This document shows positions 34,102-45,022 of a stretch of DNA of 64,000 nucleotides, piece by piece (position 1 is the stretch's first letter; each line of letters opens with the position of its first letter). Made by a program: the position numbers and the translations under genes. The notes below the pieces were generated by a model that had not been told where the DNA came from, made no database searches, and saw nothing but the letters and a program-made list of their open reading frames with translations. This stretch comes from Rheum nobile (taxonomy: Eukaryota; Streptophyta; Magnoliopsida; Caryophyllales; Polygonaceae): assembly GCA_027886185.1 (NCBI GenBank), contig WOAB01000056.1, positions 14,694,001 to 14,758,000 on the forward strand, written 5' to 3'.

Positions 34102-34109
34102 GTCGCAGA

Positions 34110-35150
34110 GAAAAGAGGAACAAGTCAAATAAGGGTTGTTTTGCCTAATTAAATTTTGGTTATATGTTTGTGGCAACTATGAGTAACTTTGGATAGTTTT
34201 TGTTTTTGAGTCCAAGGTCATAGATCACATGGTGTCCCTCACCACACCTCCATAAATTTTAAAAGGACGACAAGCTTCTTATGATTTCTAGTGGTTCAAT
34301 GAAAATTGTGTTGTACATCTCAAAGATACAAGACCAAGACTAAAAGTCATCAATTGTCTCCATAATTACTCAAATCTAGAGGTACTTTTCACCTCATTGA
34401 TTAGGTGCTTCCTGAGTTTATTAGTTGCATATCAACCTTATCTACTTTATGCTTTATAGGCTTGATAGATAGTACATGTATGTTTCTTTCTTTCTTTTTT
34501 TCTTTCTTTCTTTCTTGTTGGGTGCAAAAGTGTCGAGAATGTTTACATGGACAAACACTTCCTTCACAAAGCCACTTTGAAAGGTACATTTTTTTATTTG
34601 TAAATCTCATGCACAGTGTGGTTGTGGAGACCCTTCGACACCAGCTCCACGCGTTAAATGAAATGGTCGCAGACTTGGACATCAATCATTTCTCTATTTG
34701 TTCTCACACGAGCCATTGTTTGATGCACATCTTGCTCTACGACCTAAAATGCTTCATTGGGTTTAAGTCTTTAAGACCATGCACATTAGGAAAGCCATGG
34801 AAAACTCTAGAATTTTCACGATGTCTTCGTCTACTCATAGAATGCTTCTCGAATGAAAAGCAAGTGAAAAATGATTATTTAAAAAAACTAAATCATAATT
34901 TTAGGAAAATTAAAGAAAAGTGAAACTATATTTTTAATTCGTAGGAACGCTGGCCATTTCCATTATTATTTTTAAATCCAAATTGTAAATATTCCAAAGT
35001 ATTCGTCACAAAATATATAAATTGTTACCTAATGGGATGGAGATTGAGGCAACTGTAAGAGAATGTCTCTTGTTCAAAAAGGTCATTGAGAGAGGACGAG
35101 AAAGTGCGAATACAATTTGTGTAAATTGTATGTATAACTAAGTTCATAAA
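34110..35150. other. Intergenic sequence with a TTTC microsatellite
   Basis: A (TTTC)n tract lies at about 34483-34516. The open frame from 34405 to 34923 runs through that microsatellite and has biased composition, so I do not call it a gene. No other feature is supported. Confidence 0.55.
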
Positions 35151-35293
35151 AAATCGATTATTAATTTTATCCTAGTCGTCGCGCATCGACGAGGAGGATT
35201 TATTCCTGACTGTCGATTATTAATTCTAAAAAAATGATATTTTGAAAAATCGATAAGTTAAAAAAACATCATAAATTAAGAAACATACATGTA

Positions 35294-35800
35294 CTATATA
35301 GCATCCTTTCGGATGAGATTTACAAGATCTTGATTGGCTTGAAAGTCTTTCAAGGGATATCGCTGACTCATCTTTGCAATAAAATCAGCAACATCGTTGG
35401 ACTCCCAGAAGACATGGCAGATCTGCACTGTGGAAAAAAGTTATAGAAAACAAATGATATCAGAAATTAAGATTTCAATATCCCAAGGACAGTGCCAAAT
35501 CTTTTTCAGAACATTTACAATAGTAAGATTATCGCATTCCAGTTCTATTTTGATTATTCCTTGTTCATATGCTTTAAATAAAGCATTTCTTACCGCTAGG
35601 ATTTCTGTTCTAAGTGGAGTTGAAATCTCACATTTGTCTCCAAACATATAAATAGGTTCACCACATTTGTTCATAAAAATATAGCCGAAACTAGAGTCCC
35701 CATTAGTCATAACTGATCCATCAATATTAATTTTTATGAAGTATGCATGCGGTTTTTTCCATTTCGTTTTTGATCTTCTACCTTTTCTTTGTTCTCTCAT
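35294..35800 (-). pseudogene. LINE RNase H (RVT_3-type) domain
   Basis: Degrades RNA in the RNA/DNA hybrid during reverse transcription. It begins with FIKINIDGSVMTNGDSSFGY and has RTEILAVRNALF and ELECDNLTIVN. After one frame change it ends HVFWESNDVADFIAK, closing at a TAG at 35296-35294. The Asp-Glu-Asp acidic set appears present, but the shift near 35440 breaks the frame. Confidence 0.85.
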
Positions 35801-36017
35801 TTTTTATTTACAATCTGTAAGGGGATCTAAATTCCAATTCTTAGTTTTTGCCCAATAATTGATTTGATTTTTGATGTATAGAGGAACATCTTTAATAGGT
35901 TCATTATCATTGTTCGTTCTTCCAAAGCTTTGTTGGTTTCTATAGAACCATATTCCCCATCAGGCGACCGCTAATTCCACAAATTGCGCTTGATCTATTT
36001 TATTGTGAATTTCTTCA

Positions 36018-36551
36018 TTAATGTCTTTGGTTTTTTTTATTCCCAAGGATTATAGATCTTATAATTCTATATGTTTGATTATTAATTTTTTTGATTGTTT
36101 TCAAAGTATGTCTACATTCAAATAACAGGTGGTTTGAGTCTTCATTTTGTACATTACACTTGATATACCCTTGAGGGAGCGCAACACATTTTTCAGCAAG
36201 CCTTGCTTTTGTAGAGAGTCCATTTTTTATAATTTTCCATAAAAAATTCTTGACTTTGGGATACGTGTTCAATTTCCAAATCCGGGACGAATCATATGAT
36301 GTGTACCTTTTATTTGTGATGATCATATCCATAGCGGATTTAGTGGAAAACCAACCACTTTTACTGGCTTCCCAATACATTCTATCATGTATGTTATGTA
36401 GTGGAATGGGTATGGACATGATCTTTTTAGTTAAATCAGGAGGTAATACTTGTTCAATCATTGCCTTATTCCATGTCATGTTTGGTTGGATGTATTCTAC
36501 AACTGTTGCTTCTTTGTTCAGAGTTGGATGCATGTTGATTGTTTCACACAA
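36018..36551 (-). pseudogene. LINE zf-RVT (zinc-binding RT-associated) domain
   Basis: An open frame of 177 codons with the typical order: DRMYWEASKSGWFSTKSAMD, then RIWKLNTYPKVKNFLWKIIK, then a Cys/His patch ending NHLLFECRHT. This region follows RT in plant LINEs. The first Cys pair is only partly conserved. Confidence 0.85.
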
Positions 36552-37014
36552 TGGGACACTTGAAACCCATTTATCAGTCCAGAATTTAATTGTTTTACCA
36601 TTTCCGACTTACAAGATAAGTCCTTTCTTGAATTCATCTAAAATCTCAATCATTTTTTACCATTGCCAGGAGCAATTGCCTTCCTTCTCATAATGAAGGA
36701 TATGTTGTGTTCTGAGATATTTTCCAGTTATAATTTTTACCCAACAATTATCTGGTTCAGCCAAAATTTTGCATAGAAGTTTGAATTGTAGGGCTTTATT
36801 CATATCTTTCGATTTTCTTAGACCAAGACCTCATTGCTGAATAGGTTTGCAATTTTTTTCTCAACCTATTAGTGGTTTGTATGATTGATCTTTATTCCAG
36901 AAAAAGGATATGTTAATCTTATCCAATTCATTGTGTGTTTGAGTTGGTAACATGAAGCTTTGCATTAAAAAAATTAGGTCTAGATGCAAGATTCGCTTTT
37001 ATGAGTGTTGTTCT

Positions 37015-38170
37015 TCATGCTTGTGATAATAAATTCGCTTTCCATCTGGATAATTGTTGTTGAGTACTTACTAAAAGATAAGCAAAGGTGTTCATATTGA
37101 CTCTTCCATTAATGATAGGACAACCAATATATTTTTCCAGTGAAACCATATTAGAGATGATAAGAATTCCTTGGATATTCAGTTTTTGTGCATTCAGTAC
37201 TTTTTTCGTAACTTGAAAAGCCGATTTATGATAGTTAACTTTTTGTCCTGAGATTTTGCAGTACTCATCTACAATATCCTTTATCTCGTTGCAATTTTCT
37301 TGTTTCGCTTTCGAGAAAATCATAATGTCATCTGCGAAGGCCAAGAAAGGGATTCGAGTACCTTGTTTTGCTAGTTGAAAGCCAATCGGGTTTCGTGGTC
37401 TGTCTAATGCGCTTTGTAATCTTCTAGCAAGAATTTCAGAGCCGAGTATAAAGAGAAAGGGTGATAGAGGGTCTCCCTATCGAAGGCCTCTAGTTGGTTT
37501 AAATATTTCTGTAGGTCCATTGTTAACCAGAACAGAGAATGACACCGTAGTAATACATTCCTTGATCCAAGAGATGAATTTATCATGAAAGCCAAACTTT
37601 TCATAGTTTTGATGATAAAGTTCCATTCAATTCGATCATATGTTTTTTCCATGTCTAGTTTTAACGCTATAAATCCTTGAGTTCTTTTTTTATTTATTTA
37701 AATGAGTGAAAAATTTCGTGAGCTATTAAAATGTTATCTTGAATAGCTCGGTTGTTAACAAATACACCTTGTAAAGGGTGTATTAAATTTTCCATGGTTT
37801 TTTTAGTCTATTTGTGAGAATCTTTGAAATAATTTTATAAATTGTGGAACACAAACTTATAGGTCTGTAGTGATTTGTCAAGCTAGGATTATCACATTTT
37901 GGTATTAAGGATATAAATGTATGGTTTACTTGTTTGAGTAGTCTATTGGATAGACAGAAACTTTTCACAACTTGGATCAAAGAAGGGCCCTACAATATCC
38001 CAATATTTTTGATAGAATTCAACTGTCATACCATCAGGTCCAGGCGATTTATCCAAACCAATATCAAAAACTGCCTTTTTGATCTCATCGTTGGATACAT
38101 TCCTAGTTAGTTCCTCGTTGTCTTCAGTTGAGACTTCTAATTGAATTAGCTCAAGGTTCTCTTGGAGCAT
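37015..38170 (-). pseudogene. LINE reverse transcriptase, fragmented
   Basis: Segments in order on the minus strand: DKSPGPDGMTVEFYQKYW (about 38.05 kb), FISLIPKCDNPSLTNHYRPI (37.9 kb), EKTYDRIEWNFI (37.64 kb, usually with Asp in the metal-binding position after a Phe/Ala pair) and the catalytic FADD in MAFADDIMIFSKAK at 37.34 kb. Several stops and shifts separate them. A target-primed RT could not be made from this copy. Confidence 0.88.
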
Positions 38171-38574
38171 ATAACTACTTGTTTCTTCTCTTTTAAATTT
38201 TTTAATAAAATCATTTCTAATGTTTTCTTCCCCAATTATACTTGTGCCTTCTTGAGTTTTTATTTCCGTTATGATTTTCCAATTTCTTCTACCACTAGCT
38301 ATTTTGTGAAAATAGCCCGCATTGGTATCATTAAATTTGATATGTTTTACTTTAGCTCTTTGGTTCCATTATGTCTTCTGAAAATGTAATAATTGTTCTT
38401 TCTTTCCTATTAGTCGATTTTGTTTCTGGATTAGGGTGTGATTGGAATTATTACACATTTCAATTTGGATGTCTGAAAGTTGTGATTCAATGTTTTTTAG
38501 TTGAGTAAAAACATTTCCAAAAGTGGTTCTATTCCAGAATTTTGCTTGTTTTTAAAGTAATTTTGTTTTACAAA

Positions 38575-38796
38575 CTAGGTCATATAACCTGGATCCATGG
38601 TAATTTGTACGTCATGCTTGCTTAACAATATTTTGAAATCCTTTCTTGTCATCCAATTTTTTTCAAATTTGAAAGGTTGATTTTTACTAGTTATGAAAGA
38701 TAGTAGTTCAATGGATATTGGACAATGATATGAGCTTGTAAAAGCATGTTTTTTGGTAAAGATATCAGGATACCATTGTAGAATTTGGTGATGCAC
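38575..38796 (-). pseudogene. C-terminal end of LINE endonuclease
   Basis: Reads FTSSYHCPISIELL then FKFEKNWMTRKDFK. The SDHCPI-like motif is the last catalytic block of the AP-type endonuclease, but here the Asp of SDH is Tyr, so it would be inactive. Sequence similarity ends near 38.88 kb. Confidence 0.78.
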
Positions 38797-38879
38797 CAGT
38801 GTCCTATCTAACTTTTCATAAATATTACCAATTTATGTCTTGTTTTTCCTCCATGTAAAGTTATTTCCTTGTATCGGAT

Positions 38880-39084
38880 TACAAGATTTTCAATTATTGA
38901 TATTTACACAATATTACATGTGACAATTAATCAAGACCATCTATACATAACCTTGATATTAATGACACTAGTATATTAACATTAATCATAAGAAATTTTA
39001 GTCAAGTGTTTCTAGTGTACATGTTAAGCATGACAAATTGACAGTTTGATAATGCAACAAGTTCCAATCTATTGAATCGATGTG
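38880..39084. other. Short AT-rich spacer
   Basis: No feature seen between the truncated LINE and the copia LTR. Confidence 0.5.
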
Positions 39085-39987
39085 TGTTAGACAGAGAACG
39101 GTGAAACTGTTCTCTGGGCAGCAGAAATATATAAATTCAGATGGTAACAACAATACGGTTTCTTTATAGAGGGAACTCAATCAACCAAGTAGTTGACTTG
39201 AGAAAAACCTCTACCTCTAGGTGTTACCCTAGGAGGATTTCACATGTATACTTGTTTTATTGATAAGTTGTATAATCTCACAAGTCTTCTTTCCACCTAT
39301 TCTCACACAGATCCTAGGTTTCTCGATTCTAAGTGTAATCAACAAACAAGAACACAAGAAACTCTAAGCAAGTATTAAACCCGTACCTTGCCTTTGTATC
39401 TCGATCTCAACTTGCAGTAAGCTCCTTGTAAACTTCGGTTATGTGTGCTGAGATACCTTGTGTGTGCCGAGATACCTTTCTCTAAGGTACGCTCATCTCT
39501 ATATAGTGTTAGGAAAGATCTCTTACCAAATAACTAGCTAGGAAATCGCTATATAAGGTAACGGTGGAAGATTTCTACCTAAACTAAACAAATCAGCTTG
39601 ACAACTCATTGTTTCCATATCAAAAATATTCTAAGACATGCTAAATACGTCTTCTTCCTTCAAGGAAATCTTCAAATCTTGCTTCCATAATCAGTAGTCT
39701 TCCAAGGTTCCAACTAAGCATTATATGCATCACAACATTGTTCTTTATCCAGTTGTTCCCTTGTATAATTCTCTTCACAGTACGTGTTTCACATCTTTAG
39801 TTTGTTCAACGTCACTGTTCATTTGTTGTCACAACGTTCCTTTCACTCCTTTGTTTCTCTTCTTCACATGATTTCCATTGTTCCCTAATTCTTTCATTAA
39901 ACCCGAAACTCATAGAAACAATATAAACCATAAAACCTAAGGATGTTTATCATCATCAAAACCAGAGGGAACATCAAGGTTCCAACA
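39085..39987 (-). repeat. LTR of a copia element, SIRE/Maximus-like
   Basis: On the minus strand it runs from TGTTGGAACCTTGATGTTCC to GTCTAACA, 903 bp. It is preceded by a strong polypurine tract (AAAAAGATAGGGGGTGGGAT), which identifies it as a 3' LTR. The start and the GATGATGATAAACATC block resemble LTRs of SIRE/Maximus copia elements. No partner LTR is in the window. Confidence 0.75.
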
Positions 39988-40312
39988 CAATCCCACCCCC
40001 TATCTTTTTGATATCGTAAAAATTTGAAGTACCAGACATGCTTGATAAATCAAGAAACCGAGAGAGGCTCTATAGCCGTGCATACTAATATGAAAATAAG
40101 AGATTACAACATTGAGTCGAAGGACAAGCAAACAAATCGACATGAAAAACTTAAATGACCCAAAGATGGGATGAGTATGACACAAACACGGGTGAGTGAG
40201 AACTAACACGGTGTTGCACCGCCGAGAAGCAGCTTAGTAGGTCACTCTTCTGAAAGTGTGACGAAACTCCTGAGAATTGCACCGCCGAGAAGCAGCTTAA
40301 TGGGTCAATCCG
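39988..40312 (-). mobile_element. Short internal remnant of the copia element
   Basis: It holds the polypurine tract at 39988-40007 and about 300 bases of 3' internal sequence. This includes a duplicated block (TTGCACCGCCGAGAAGCAGC at about 40213 and 40276). No pol domain remains; the rest of the element is deleted to the right. Confidence 0.65.
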
Positions 40313-40560
40313 GTTTTGGTGTTTGGTAGAGATAGGAATGGGTATGGAATTGATTCCAATGTATGACTCATACCAACCCACAATACTAGATTTCATACCC
40401 ACTTAAAACTAGAGGTATGACTCATATCTAATTTTATACTTGCTTCCATCTCTCCAGAATTATAACAAACACAAAGTCATAGAAATCACTTAACCATATT
40501 CCTCATATCCAACCCGATTCCTTATTTCAACCCAATTCCTATTATAATATCAAACGAACC
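40311..40560. mobile_element. Tourist-like MITE
   Basis: Imperfect inverted ends: GTTTGGTAGAGATAGGAATG on the left, and reverse-complemented right end GTTTGATATTATAATAGGAA. The interior has GGTATGACTCATA-like inverted copies. The target duplication is not clear. Confidence 0.6.
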
Positions 40561-41160
40561 CTAAGAGACACGTGACTACAACGTTGACCTCATCTATAAC
40601 AACAACTCGGTCCAAACACTCTGAGATGAACTCCACACGAACAAGTGAATGCATATTAAACGACTATCTTACCCTTCTATTCCCCTTTCTTATTTCTTTT
40701 TTTATTTCCTTATGTCATGTCGTATTATTCGAAAAGAGATGGTGCTTAGATATTATGATTATTGTTTGTCATCATGTCATGTGTAAGCATGAATCTCTTC
40801 TTTCTTTTTTTCCCTTACTTTCTGCATTTCCCCCTTTTGTTATTATACAACTTGCATAGCAAGTTAGGCTTGAGCGATTTTACTTTTGGTTCGAAGAAGA
40901 GTGCCAATTGTAGAACTTGTTGTGCAAGCTCATTATTTTCAACCCATTGTTATGACCTAGCTCCTTTCATGGACAAAAAAATAGAACTATTTACCAAAGT
41001 AAGCATAAGAAATAAACTTATTCTTAGTATATGTTCACTTTGAAAGTTATTTTCAAAATAGGCACACTTATTTACTCTTAATTTGTACCCTTTTGTTTGT
41101 GATATTCTAGTCTTGTTGTCCTTTACTTTTACATAATTAAGGTCTAAAAATATAAGTTTT
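40561..41160. other. AT-rich sequence, possibly left flank or leader of the pararetrovirus
   Basis: No supported gene. The open frames at 40572 and 40762 are low complexity and lack any motif. The left edge of the viral insertion lies somewhere between here and the primer site at 41206. Confidence 0.45.
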
Positions 41161-41205
41161 AAAAAGTTTAAATTTTACCCCTGCATTAAGAAGGTCTTGT
41201 AGATT

Positions 41206-41218
41206 TGGTATCAGAGCC
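41206..41218 (+). promoter_or_regulatory. tRNA-Met primer binding site of the pararetrovirus
   Basis: TGGTATCAGAGCC is complementary to the 3' end of plant initiator tRNA-Met. In caulimovirids it primes minus-strand DNA synthesis and sits just upstream of the first genes, as here. Confidence 0.85.
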
Positions 41219-41273
41219 AAGTTATTATTACTGTAGTAGCAAGTTTTACTTGTTATAATTAAACCAAAATTGA

Positions 41274-42925
41274 AGATTTGAAAAATTTGTCCAGATAAAG
41301 GAGCCCCTCATATTAAACATTTGAAATCTGGTCAAAATCATTATGAAGCGGTACTGAACACTCTGGTTGATGAAGTTGAAGAGCAAAGAATCGAACTGTT
41401 TAAATTAAACAGACATTAGAAAGTATAGGGAAGAACTTGGTTCTTTTATACTAGCACTAAGAGAGGAAAATAAAAACTTTGTGATTGCCATTACCAACGA
41501 AATTTGTCACCTAGGAGCAAATCCTATTGCGATAAAACCTAAAAAGACAACTTCCTTTCTACATCAATACCCTTTTCAGAATCAAAATCCACAAAAAATG
41601 TTCGTTGTACCCATCATAAATCCTGGATCTACAAAGAAAGAAGAACCGGAGAGTAAATCAAAAAGCAAAGAATAACCCCTAATCATCAGATAAAATAATG
41701 AAAGAACAAAGCATTATTAGCAGTGAAGAATCTGATTATAATACAAACGAGGAAGAAATGTATCAACAAATGGGATTAGTAGAGTTAAAAACTATGGATA
41801 TTATTCCATTAGAGGAAGTTAAGAGGCGCCTAGACAAGAAGATATGTAAAATGGCATTAGACGTTAATGAGATGGAAAAAGATATGACACCCTTGTCACT
41901 AGAGGAGATCAATGAAGCTAAAAGATCTTATTATAGAAAAGAAGAGGAAGGTTCTACTAGTTATCAAAGGCGTAATATGAATCCCAAAGAATTCCTAGAA
42001 AAAACTGCTAAATTCGGGGTAAGAATTATGCCCAACTATAGACCTAATAAAAAAGGAAATTTCTTTAGAACCTATTAGTGAGAGTGATCATAAATTGAAC
42101 CTAGACAACTTGAGAAATAGAGAAGATATATGTTTTAGAATTCTGGAAGAAGAGCATGATAGGTGTCTTAAATATGAACACAGAATGGGAAGCATCTAAT
42201 TTCTTGAATTATATTGAGCATAGTCTGTATAGGATAGTTGACAACTAGTACGAAGGGATAGAAGAGACTGTAAAAGAATGATTAAGAGCAAGTGAGTCCC
42301 CTACTATGATGTTTAGAATGCTTTGCCAAGCAATAGAAGAAAATTTTATAGAAGAAAGAGATGAATAGGATAAAAAACTTATTGAATGGCAAGGAAAACT
42401 TAACACACTCGAAATATGCAACATGAAATAACTTGATAATTATATCTCAGAATTTGAACAATATCTTGATAATTATATCTCATAATTTGAACAATACTAT
42501 TATAAAATAGGAGATAATCTTAACACACTCGAATTAGTGATGGATATCTCGAATGGAAAGAAAGATACAATTCTAGAGATACCCTTGGAAACAGAATAAA
42601 TATATAAGGAGATGGGTTGAAAAAATGTGTCGCAAAGTTAGAGGAGCCAAACAAATGAAAAGACAATTCTTAACCTGTTGGGATTTTCCTAGTGAATGGG
42701 GATGTGATAAGCGAGATAATCAGAGAAATAGAATAGGAAGAAAGTTCTATAGAAAGAAAAGCTTTAATAAACAAAGAGGAGAGAATATCGCAAGAAGTAT
42801 AATAGGAAGCCATTCACAAAGAGAAGGAGGCTCTTCAGAAAAGCTTCTTATTGTCCTGAAAAGAAGAAAACTGCAAATGTTGGGCATGCAGAGAAGCAGG
42901 ACATTATGCAAATGAATGCAAAAAT
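41274..42925 (+). pseudogene. N-terminal and coat-protein-like region of the pararetrovirus
   Basis: Fragments of one reading frame broken by several stops and shifts. The first part is Glu/Lys/Ser-rich, with an open stretch at 41698-42078. The middle (about 42170-42620) has a capsid-like helical composition and holds a local duplication near 42432-42500. The end has a CCHC zinc finger at 42878-42919 (CWACREAGHYANEC), which in caulimovirids lies at the C-terminus of the coat protein and binds nucleic acid. An Asn/Lys run (AACAACAAC, then AAGAAGAAG) follows near 43015-43045. Not functional. Confidence 0.7.
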
Positions 42926-43059
42926 AGAAAAAAAAACAACAAATTAGCCAAAAGCACTAGGGAGTCTAGATTATATTGATATATCCGAAGATGAAGCCAT
43001 CGATTTAACCTTAAACAACAACAACAACAAGAAGAAGAAGAAGAGTTCACACTTCTCAG

Positions 43060-43302
43060 AAGAAGTGTTTGCAACAAGAGATGAAATAACTACATTAGCT
43101 CAACTCCAAGAAGCAGAATCATCCATAGATGAAGAACAAATGGAAGAAATGAAAAGGTCAGGAGTAGAATTCTCAATCATTGCAAAAGAACAGTTTTTTA
43201 AGAGGCACTTCTTTCCAGTATTTTTCAAAATTTGTATGCGAAGAAATGGTAGGGGATATGGTTATTAAAAACAATGAAAATCAAGCTACTGAAATAAACT
43301 TA
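43060..43302 (+). pseudogene. Start of the movement-protein-like region (left part)
   Basis: An open stretch from 43065 that contains EITTLAQLQEAESSIDEEQM and reaches the insertion point after a shift. The reading frame is cut exactly at the TTA target site (43300-43302), with the remainder at 50153. Assignment depends on the right part and on position between coat and protease. Confidence 0.5.
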
Positions 43303-43568
43303 GGGTCTGTTCGGTTTGCAGAGACTGAACTGAAGCTGAAGTAGGTGTTGGACTGAGTTGAAGTTGTTAGGTAAAATTTAAGTTGATGACTGAACTGGAC
43401 TGAATCGAGACTGAAATGGATGACTGAATTCAATAAAACGCGTTCGGTTCGTCCCGACTTATCCAAAGTGAAAAATCATTAAAATACTCAAATTACCCTC
43501 AAAATTAAATTGTGGAGGGGCATCACATGCCACTCACGTGACTTCTTGCCTTATATCTTTAGATGGCT

Positions 43569-44979
43569 TGATCGGTGCTATTTTGTAGTGCATATCTGGG
43601 GGTTATTACCAGGTTTGAGACGCCATTTGGATGGATTTAGAGCACAATCGTGGATTATGGAGTTAGAGTGGAGAAGTGAAGAAATCATGGGATTTATAGA
43701 GGTTTGAAGTGTATTGAAGAGTAGAAGAACAATGTGCTGAATTCAAATGGTTAGTTCTCTCTACTCAGATGTCCAAATGAAGTGATTCCAATTCGAGGAG
43801 TTAGATCTTGAAGTCTACTACAAGTCCACAAAATATGAGCGCAATCTGAGTTGGGAATCAAAAGTTATGGCGTTGTTACGGAAGTGTCGCAGAAGCTGAA
43901 GAAGACACCGTCACCGCCGCCCTGCGGCGACACTGACCGCGACCCGGCGGTGGATCTCAGAGAAGGAACTGACGCCCCGCGGTGGAACTCGCCGCCCCGT
44001 GGTGGACTTGTTAACGCCTCGCGGCCAACGAGACATTATTTCCTTATTTTGCATTTTCGGATTTCCTTTTTATTATTTTATTTCCTTTACTATTTTCGTT
44101 AGGTTTAACTTATTTCCCTTTGCCTATTTAAGACCTTTTTCTAGGTCTTGAGTAGAGACACAAGACACTTATTATCATCGTAGTTTTTCTCAATTAGGGT
44201 TTCATTTGCATCTCAATGGAGCACTAATTCCCCTTTGTTCTACTAGACGTTTGAAGCAATACAGTTGATTTGGTTGTGAGATTTATATTCATTGTTCTTA
44301 TTCTTATATGTGTTGGTTTAATTCTCTTGGTTATATTGAGTATTGATTTATTGTTATTCTTCATAGTCTGGCCAACTAGGTTGAGTAATTTTTATCAATT
44401 GCTAGGATTGCATATAGTGGAATACGAGTGCATATCTAGTAGCATACATGATTAAACATATAGTGGAATACGAGTGTTTAATTGTGAGTGAGAATTATTT
44501 GCATGTTGAGTAGTAAGGTTTTCTTCTATTCGCATGTATTCTATATACTTGCATGCATTGCTATTGCTTTATTAGTGGTAAGGTTTTCTTCCATTGATAC
44601 TGTAGTAAGTACTATCAACAACTTTCTGAATTGGTAGTTAATAACGATCAAGGTGGGAACAACCATAAGAATAGTAAAAGAACTTGGATTTATAAGATTT
44701 CAGTGATCGACTTATATCTCTGTATTGTGGATCTCGTTCTAGTGGAACTACTTTCCCCAATCATATTCTCAAATCAACCAAAGCTGTTTACTTTACTGTG
44801 TTTGATAATCAAAACCCCCCTTGTTACTTTGCATGCTTATAAACACATAGATTGATTACTTCCTCCCTGTGGGTTCGACCCTTGCTTGCTTGCTATACAT
44901 CTGTTTAGTAGATTTGTTAGGACTTTTACTTTGATTAGGGTATCCAACGATATTTGCATTGCATATTTTAGCCACGTCA
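43569..44979 (+). repeat. 5' LTR of the Athila-type element
   Basis: Begins TGATCGGTGCTATTTTGTAG and ends GCCACGTCA. It includes a GC-rich island at 43905-44010 with CACTGACCGCGACCCGGCGG, and a TATTTAAGACC stretch near 44125 that could be the TATA region (TATTTAA). Confidence 0.92.
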
Positions 44980-44983
44980 AATT

Positions 44984-45000
44984 TGGCGCCGTTGCCGGGG
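44984..45000 (+). promoter_or_regulatory. tRNA-Asp primer binding site
   Basis: TGGCGCCGTTGCCGGGG, four bases after the LTR, is the perfect complement of the 3' end of plant tRNA-Asp, the primer typical of Athila elements. Confidence 0.92.
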
Positions 45001-45022
45001 AGGCAAGATTTGATTTTTCTGT

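Larger units (their letters stand above)
35150..38880 (-). mobile_element. L1-type LINE, 5'-truncated and degraded
   Basis: Read on the minus strand: the tail of an endonuclease (38.8 kb), RT (38.2-37.0 kb), a zinc-binding zf-RVT region (36.5-36.0 kb) and an RNase H (35.8-35.3 kb), the order of plant L1 ORF2. ORF1 and most of the endonuclease are absent, as is usual for 5' truncation. No clear poly(A) tail was found at the left edge, so that boundary is approximate. Confidence 0.88.

Noticed and set aside
34405..34923. 172-codon open frame with many Phe and Leu
   Set aside because: It crosses a TTTC microsatellite and has no recognisable motif, splice pattern or start context.
39085..40312. 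Solo LTR of a copia element
   Set aside because: A polypurine tract and about 300 bases of internal sequence remain next to it, so it is a truncated element and not a solo LTR.
40572..41043. Open frames before the viral primer site as a viral gene
   Set aside because: Low complexity, no motif, and located upstream of the primer site.
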